A program made the translations under genes and the position numbers. This document shows positions 5,705 through 7,393 of a DNA stretch of 7,393 nucleotides, piece after piece. The stretch comes from Acetatifactor sp. (GTDB lineage Bacteria > Bacillota > Clostridia > Lachnospirales > Lachnospiraceae). The notes beneath the pieces were generated by a model, which was not told where the DNA came from, ran no database searches, and saw nothing but the letters and a program-made list of their open reading frames with translations. The stretch is from positions 1-7,393 of the forward strand of contig JAEDMI010000124.1 of assembly GCA_016303085.1 (NCBI GenBank), in the 5' to 3' direction. Positions within the stretch are counted from its first letter, which is position 1, and each line of letters opens with the position of its first letter.

Positions 5705-5844
5705 GCCTCTTCACACTCCTTCTCCCCCGAATTCTGATTCTCATCGGGGCTCTTTTTTTTCCCACCCAGTTCATATATACAGCCTATGATGCCACCCACA
5801 GCAGCAATGACCATCATAGCAACAAAAACTATTTTTTCTACCAT
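5701..5844 (-). CDS. 47-residue single-pass membrane microprotein A
   Basis: The 47-codon frame begins MVEKIVFVAMMVIAAVGG. A single hydrophobic helix spans about 4-24, followed by ELGGKKKSPDENQNSGEKEC, a hydrophilic tail rich in Lys, Glu, Asp and Asn, and then EEA. It is exactly as long as microprotein B and overlaps it by four bases. Both helices contain a Gly-Gly-Ile-x-Gly step (17-21 here, 12-16 in B), a pattern that allows close helix packing, so the two may associate; this is inference. The start is less certain than the frame: AAGG lies only two bases before the 5844 ATG, and GGG lies nine bases before it. A later start at the Met-Met pair (residues 10-11) has no ribosome site. I know no function for it. 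Confidence 0.62.
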   Translation of the reverse strand: MVEKIVFVAMMVIAAVGGIIGCIYELGGKKKSPDENQNSGEKECEEA

Positions 5845-5872
5845 ATCCTTATACCCATGCCTTTCACATGAA

Positions 5873-5918
5873 CTTTTCCCTTTGCTCAGCCTTTTCCTTT
5901 GCCTGCTTTTCCCTTTGC
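5873..5918. repeat. Three short purine-rich direct repeats
   Basis: On the minus strand, GCAAAGGGAAAAG occurs at 5906-5918 and 5873-5885, with the variant GCAAAGGAAAAG at 5891-5902. Starts are offset by multiples of three. In one minus-strand frame the repeats encode a charged stretch (QREK, AKEK, QREK) that stops at 5864-5866. The frame opens only at 5955 or so and has no convincing start, so I do not call it a gene. If transcription starts near 5925, the repeats form most of the leader of the microprotein genes and offer several ribosome-binding-like sequences. Confidence 0.45.
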
Positions 5919-5931
5919 TTTTTTTGCACGC

Positions 5932-5960
5932 AAAATAGACGCTTTGCGCAAGCGTTTCAA
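5932..5960 (-). promoter_or_regulatory. Candidate promoter with an inverted repeat filling its spacer
   Basis: On the minus strand, TTGAAA (5955-5960, five of six to TTGACA) and TATTTT (5932-5937, four of six) are exactly 17 bp apart. The inverted repeat ACGCTT-N5-AAGCGT (5939-5955) fills the spacer. A protein bound there would sit between the -35 and -10 boxes, a classic repressor position. The microprotein genes lie downstream, with a leader of about 80 bases. The same inverted repeat followed by CTATTTT could instead be a weak terminator for the 135-residue gene, whose stop is at 5979. I consider the promoter reading slightly more likely. Confidence 0.4.
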
Positions 5961-5978
5961 AAAGTATCGATATGGAAG

Positions 5979-6386
5979 TTATGCTTTTTTTCCGTCCGTA
6001 TGGTGAATATAATCCAGAGTTCTGCGCCTGTATTGATTGTCACAGGCCCGATAAAGAAGAACAGATTTTTCCCGTATCAGAAATTTTTGAAGAAGAGCCG
6101 CCGGCATCAAGAGAATGACCAGCCACTGTGCCGGTTTTGTTCCTGCGGCGGAGCACGTTGAGGCGCGAAGCACAGTAAAGTTTTCCAGCTGGCTTAAGAC
6201 ACTGTTATCCCGATAAACCACAGTCTCCTGCCCCATGCTCACTCTCTGATAGCTGACACTTCCGAAAGCAGGATACTTCAAAGAGGAGTCCATGTGAACC
6301 TCGTCCACATGCATCCCCATGACAAGCATAAATAAAGTTATGAGCAGACACATCAGTTTGTGCCGAAATATCATTTTTCCACTCAT
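5979..6386 (-). CDS. Hypothetical two-helix membrane or secreted protein, 135 residues
   Basis: The product has an N-terminal hydrophobic segment at about 11-27 after a basic start (signal peptide or anchor). A polar, probably external region follows (28-85), then a second helix at 88-104 (WLVILLMPAALLQKFLI) and a basic tail ending YIHHTDGKKA. That YIHxxDGKK-like ending is reminiscent of small hypothetical proteins I associate with Clostridia, but I cannot name a family. No lipobox or catalytic motif is visible. The start at 6386 has GGAAG five bases upstream; the internal ATG at residue 5 is an alternative. The frame ends in a run of seven A's just before the stop (GGA-AAA-AAA-GCA), so slippage could alter the tail. 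It lies 70 bases after the GH43 gene on the same strand. Moderate confidence that it is a real gene. Confidence 0.6.
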   Translation of the reverse strand: MSGKMIFRHKLMCLLITLFMLVMGMHVDEVHMDSSLKYPAFGSVSYQRVSMGQETVVYRDNSVLSQLENFTVLRASTCSAAGTKPAQWLVILLMPAALLQKFLIREKSVLLYRACDNQYRRRTLDYIHHTDGKKA

Positions 6387-6456
6387 ATCCGCTTCCGGCT
6401 GCCTTTACCGGATTTCCAAGGCTATGTACCTCTGTAAATACCGCTACAGGAATATT

Positions 6457-7393
6457 TTAACAGAAGAGAGCGTCTCCTGCAAGCCCTGCGTCAGGATGAA
6501 ACCGGAATGTCAGCTCCACTCTACGCAGATTCTCCGCCACATCTCTCTCACCCACCACGTTCAGAAGGGGAAAGCCCGATTTGGAAATATGCACCCTGTG
6601 ATACGCGCTACATCGATTAAAATATTTCTCCCTCTCCTGCGCGTGATATGCAAACATCAGCCTCCCCTGCCCGTCCCGGAAAAAGGAACCGTGTCCCGGC
6701 CCCTGAATACCCACTACGGATGAAGAACTGAATACCGGCGCGGGAAGCTTCGTCCAGCTTCCTGCATCCAGCAAATCATCCCGTACCGATGCAACAAGAT
6801 ATCCCACTGCATAATAATATCCACAGGCATCTCCGCCGGAGTAGGCGAGATAAATTTTATCCCCCAGTGTGAGCGCATATGGGCCTTCATTATTGATGGT
6901 ACCGCTGGTATTTTCCCAGCCATACAGAGGTCTCGACAACAGTACCGGCTCTGAGGTCAGCCTGTAAGGACATGTCTCGTCTATTGTTGCAATATACAGC
7001 ATGGATCCGGTATCCTCGGAAGTGCCGATTCCGTATCGGTAGGACCAGCAGACATAAGACTTTTCTTTTGCCCTGAAATATGTCATATCCAGAGTAATGC
7101 CATCCTCCGTAAGCGGGCGCCCGTCTGCCCTGCACATTCTCACCGGCTCATCCCAATCGGAAGCTTCCGTTATCTGCCCGCCTTTTTTCAGCCGCATCAG
7201 GTGACATTGGGGCGCCCACTGCTTTCCTCCCACCGCAAAGAGAATATAAAGTTCTCCCCCTATCACATGAAATTCCGGCGCCCAGAAGGTCTGGCAAAAC
7301 CCTTTCTCTCCGTTGTAATCCAGAATACAATATTCCCGGGTACGCTCCGTGAAAAGTTCCTCTACCGTATCCGCCTTTCGCACAAACAGACCG
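6457..7393 (-). CDS. Glycoside hydrolase family 43 protein (5' end cut by window)
   Basis: The visible 312 residues are the C-terminal part of a GH43 five-bladed beta-propeller, an enzyme group that removes arabinose, xylose or related sugars from plant polysaccharides. The frame continues past 7393, so the GTG at 7381-7383 is not the start; the codons upstream read G-L-F. Counting that GTG as residue 1, key landmarks are FWAPE (33-37), GITLDMTYF (95-103) with D99 as the likely pKa-modulating aspartate, NNEGP (164-168) with E166 as the likely general acid, and GIQGPGHGSF (225-234) with H231, typical of the calcium-site histidine. The general-base Asp of the first blade lies outside the window. 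The pattern is closest to arabinofuranosidase-like members as I remember them, but the substrate is unproven. No signal peptide can be judged. The stop is at 6457-6459. Confidence 0.92.
   Translation of the reverse strand, partial: GLFVRKADTVEELFTERTREYCILDYNGEKGFCQTFWAPEFHVIGGELYILFAVGGKQWAPQCHLMRLKKGGQITEASDWDEPVRMCRADGRPLTEDGITLDMTYFRAKEKSYVCWSYRYGIGTSEDTGSMLYIATIDETCPYRLTSEPVLLSRPLYGWENTSGTINNEGPYALTLGDKIYLAYSGGDACGYYYAVGYLVASVRDDLLDAGSWTKLPAPVFSSSSVVGIQGPGHGSFFRDGQGRLMFAYHAQEREKYFNRCSAYHRVHISKSGFPLLNVVGERDVAENLRRVELTFRFHPDAGLAGDALFC

Noticed and set aside
5868..6161. Plus-strand 97-codon frame with a hydrophobic N-terminus rich in Phe, Cys and Leu
   Set aside because: The apparent membrane segment comes from the pyrimidine-rich repeats, the rest is antisense to the 135-residue gene, and there is no ribosome site.
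5255..6190. Shared peptide SQLENF in the LytTR protein (178-183) and the 135-residue protein (65-70)
   Set aside because: The codons differ and the flanking residues do not align, so this is best explained as chance.
6436..6453. Hairpin CTGTA-N8-TACAG just after the GH43 stop codon
   Set aside because: Only five pairs with an eight-base loop and no following T-run, so it does not qualify as a terminator.
6319..6723. Plus-strand 134-codon frame
   Set aside because: It runs antisense to the GH43 gene and the start of the 135-residue gene, with no recognisable features.
1..7393. CRISPR arrays, tRNA or rRNA genes, insertion sequences, phage attachment sites
   Set aside because: No repeat-spacer pattern, cloverleaf, transposase or terminal inverted repeat was seen on either strand.

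Overview
This window looks like a chromosomal segment from a low-to-mid GC Firmicute, most likely a Lachnospiraceae-type gut Clostridium. The reasons are the divergent arginine-biosynthesis locus with ArgR-like operators, strong purine-rich Shine-Dalgarno sites, a DUF1294 protein, a LytTR response regulator and a GH43 glycosidase. The genus assignment is an inference from style and gene content; no database was consulted.

Positions 1-2708 hold a minus-strand arginine operon read argC, then a GNAT acetyltransferase, then argJ. The argJ gene runs off the left edge. Positions 2709-3115 are a 407-base divergent regulatory region with one candidate promoter facing each way and two clusters of 18-bp ARG-box-like sites spaced roughly 20-22 bp apart. 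Positions 3116-4620 carry argG on the plus strand, followed 11 bases later by a three-helix DUF1294 membrane protein. ArgJ and ArgC act in the acetylated ornithine branch, and ArgG joins citrulline to aspartate, so one repressor site cluster could control both halves of the pathway.

Positions 4700-5410 encode a stand-alone LytTR-type response regulator with no histidine kinase beside it. It converges on a minus-strand cluster. A long imperfect hairpin at 5465-5506 lies between them and is probably a terminator. Its 3' arm also spells a near-canonical T-box antiterminator.

The minus-strand cluster (read right to left from 7393) is a 3'-terminal GH43 glycosidase fragment, a 135-residue two-helix membrane protein, and two 47-codon single-helix membrane proteins whose genes overlap by four bases (ATGA). 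The two 47-residue genes are too short for common gene-calling cut-offs. They have their own candidate promoter, whose 17-bp spacer is almost entirely an inverted repeat. This microprotein pair, with its candidate operator and the T-box-like hairpin downstream, is the least familiar part of the window.
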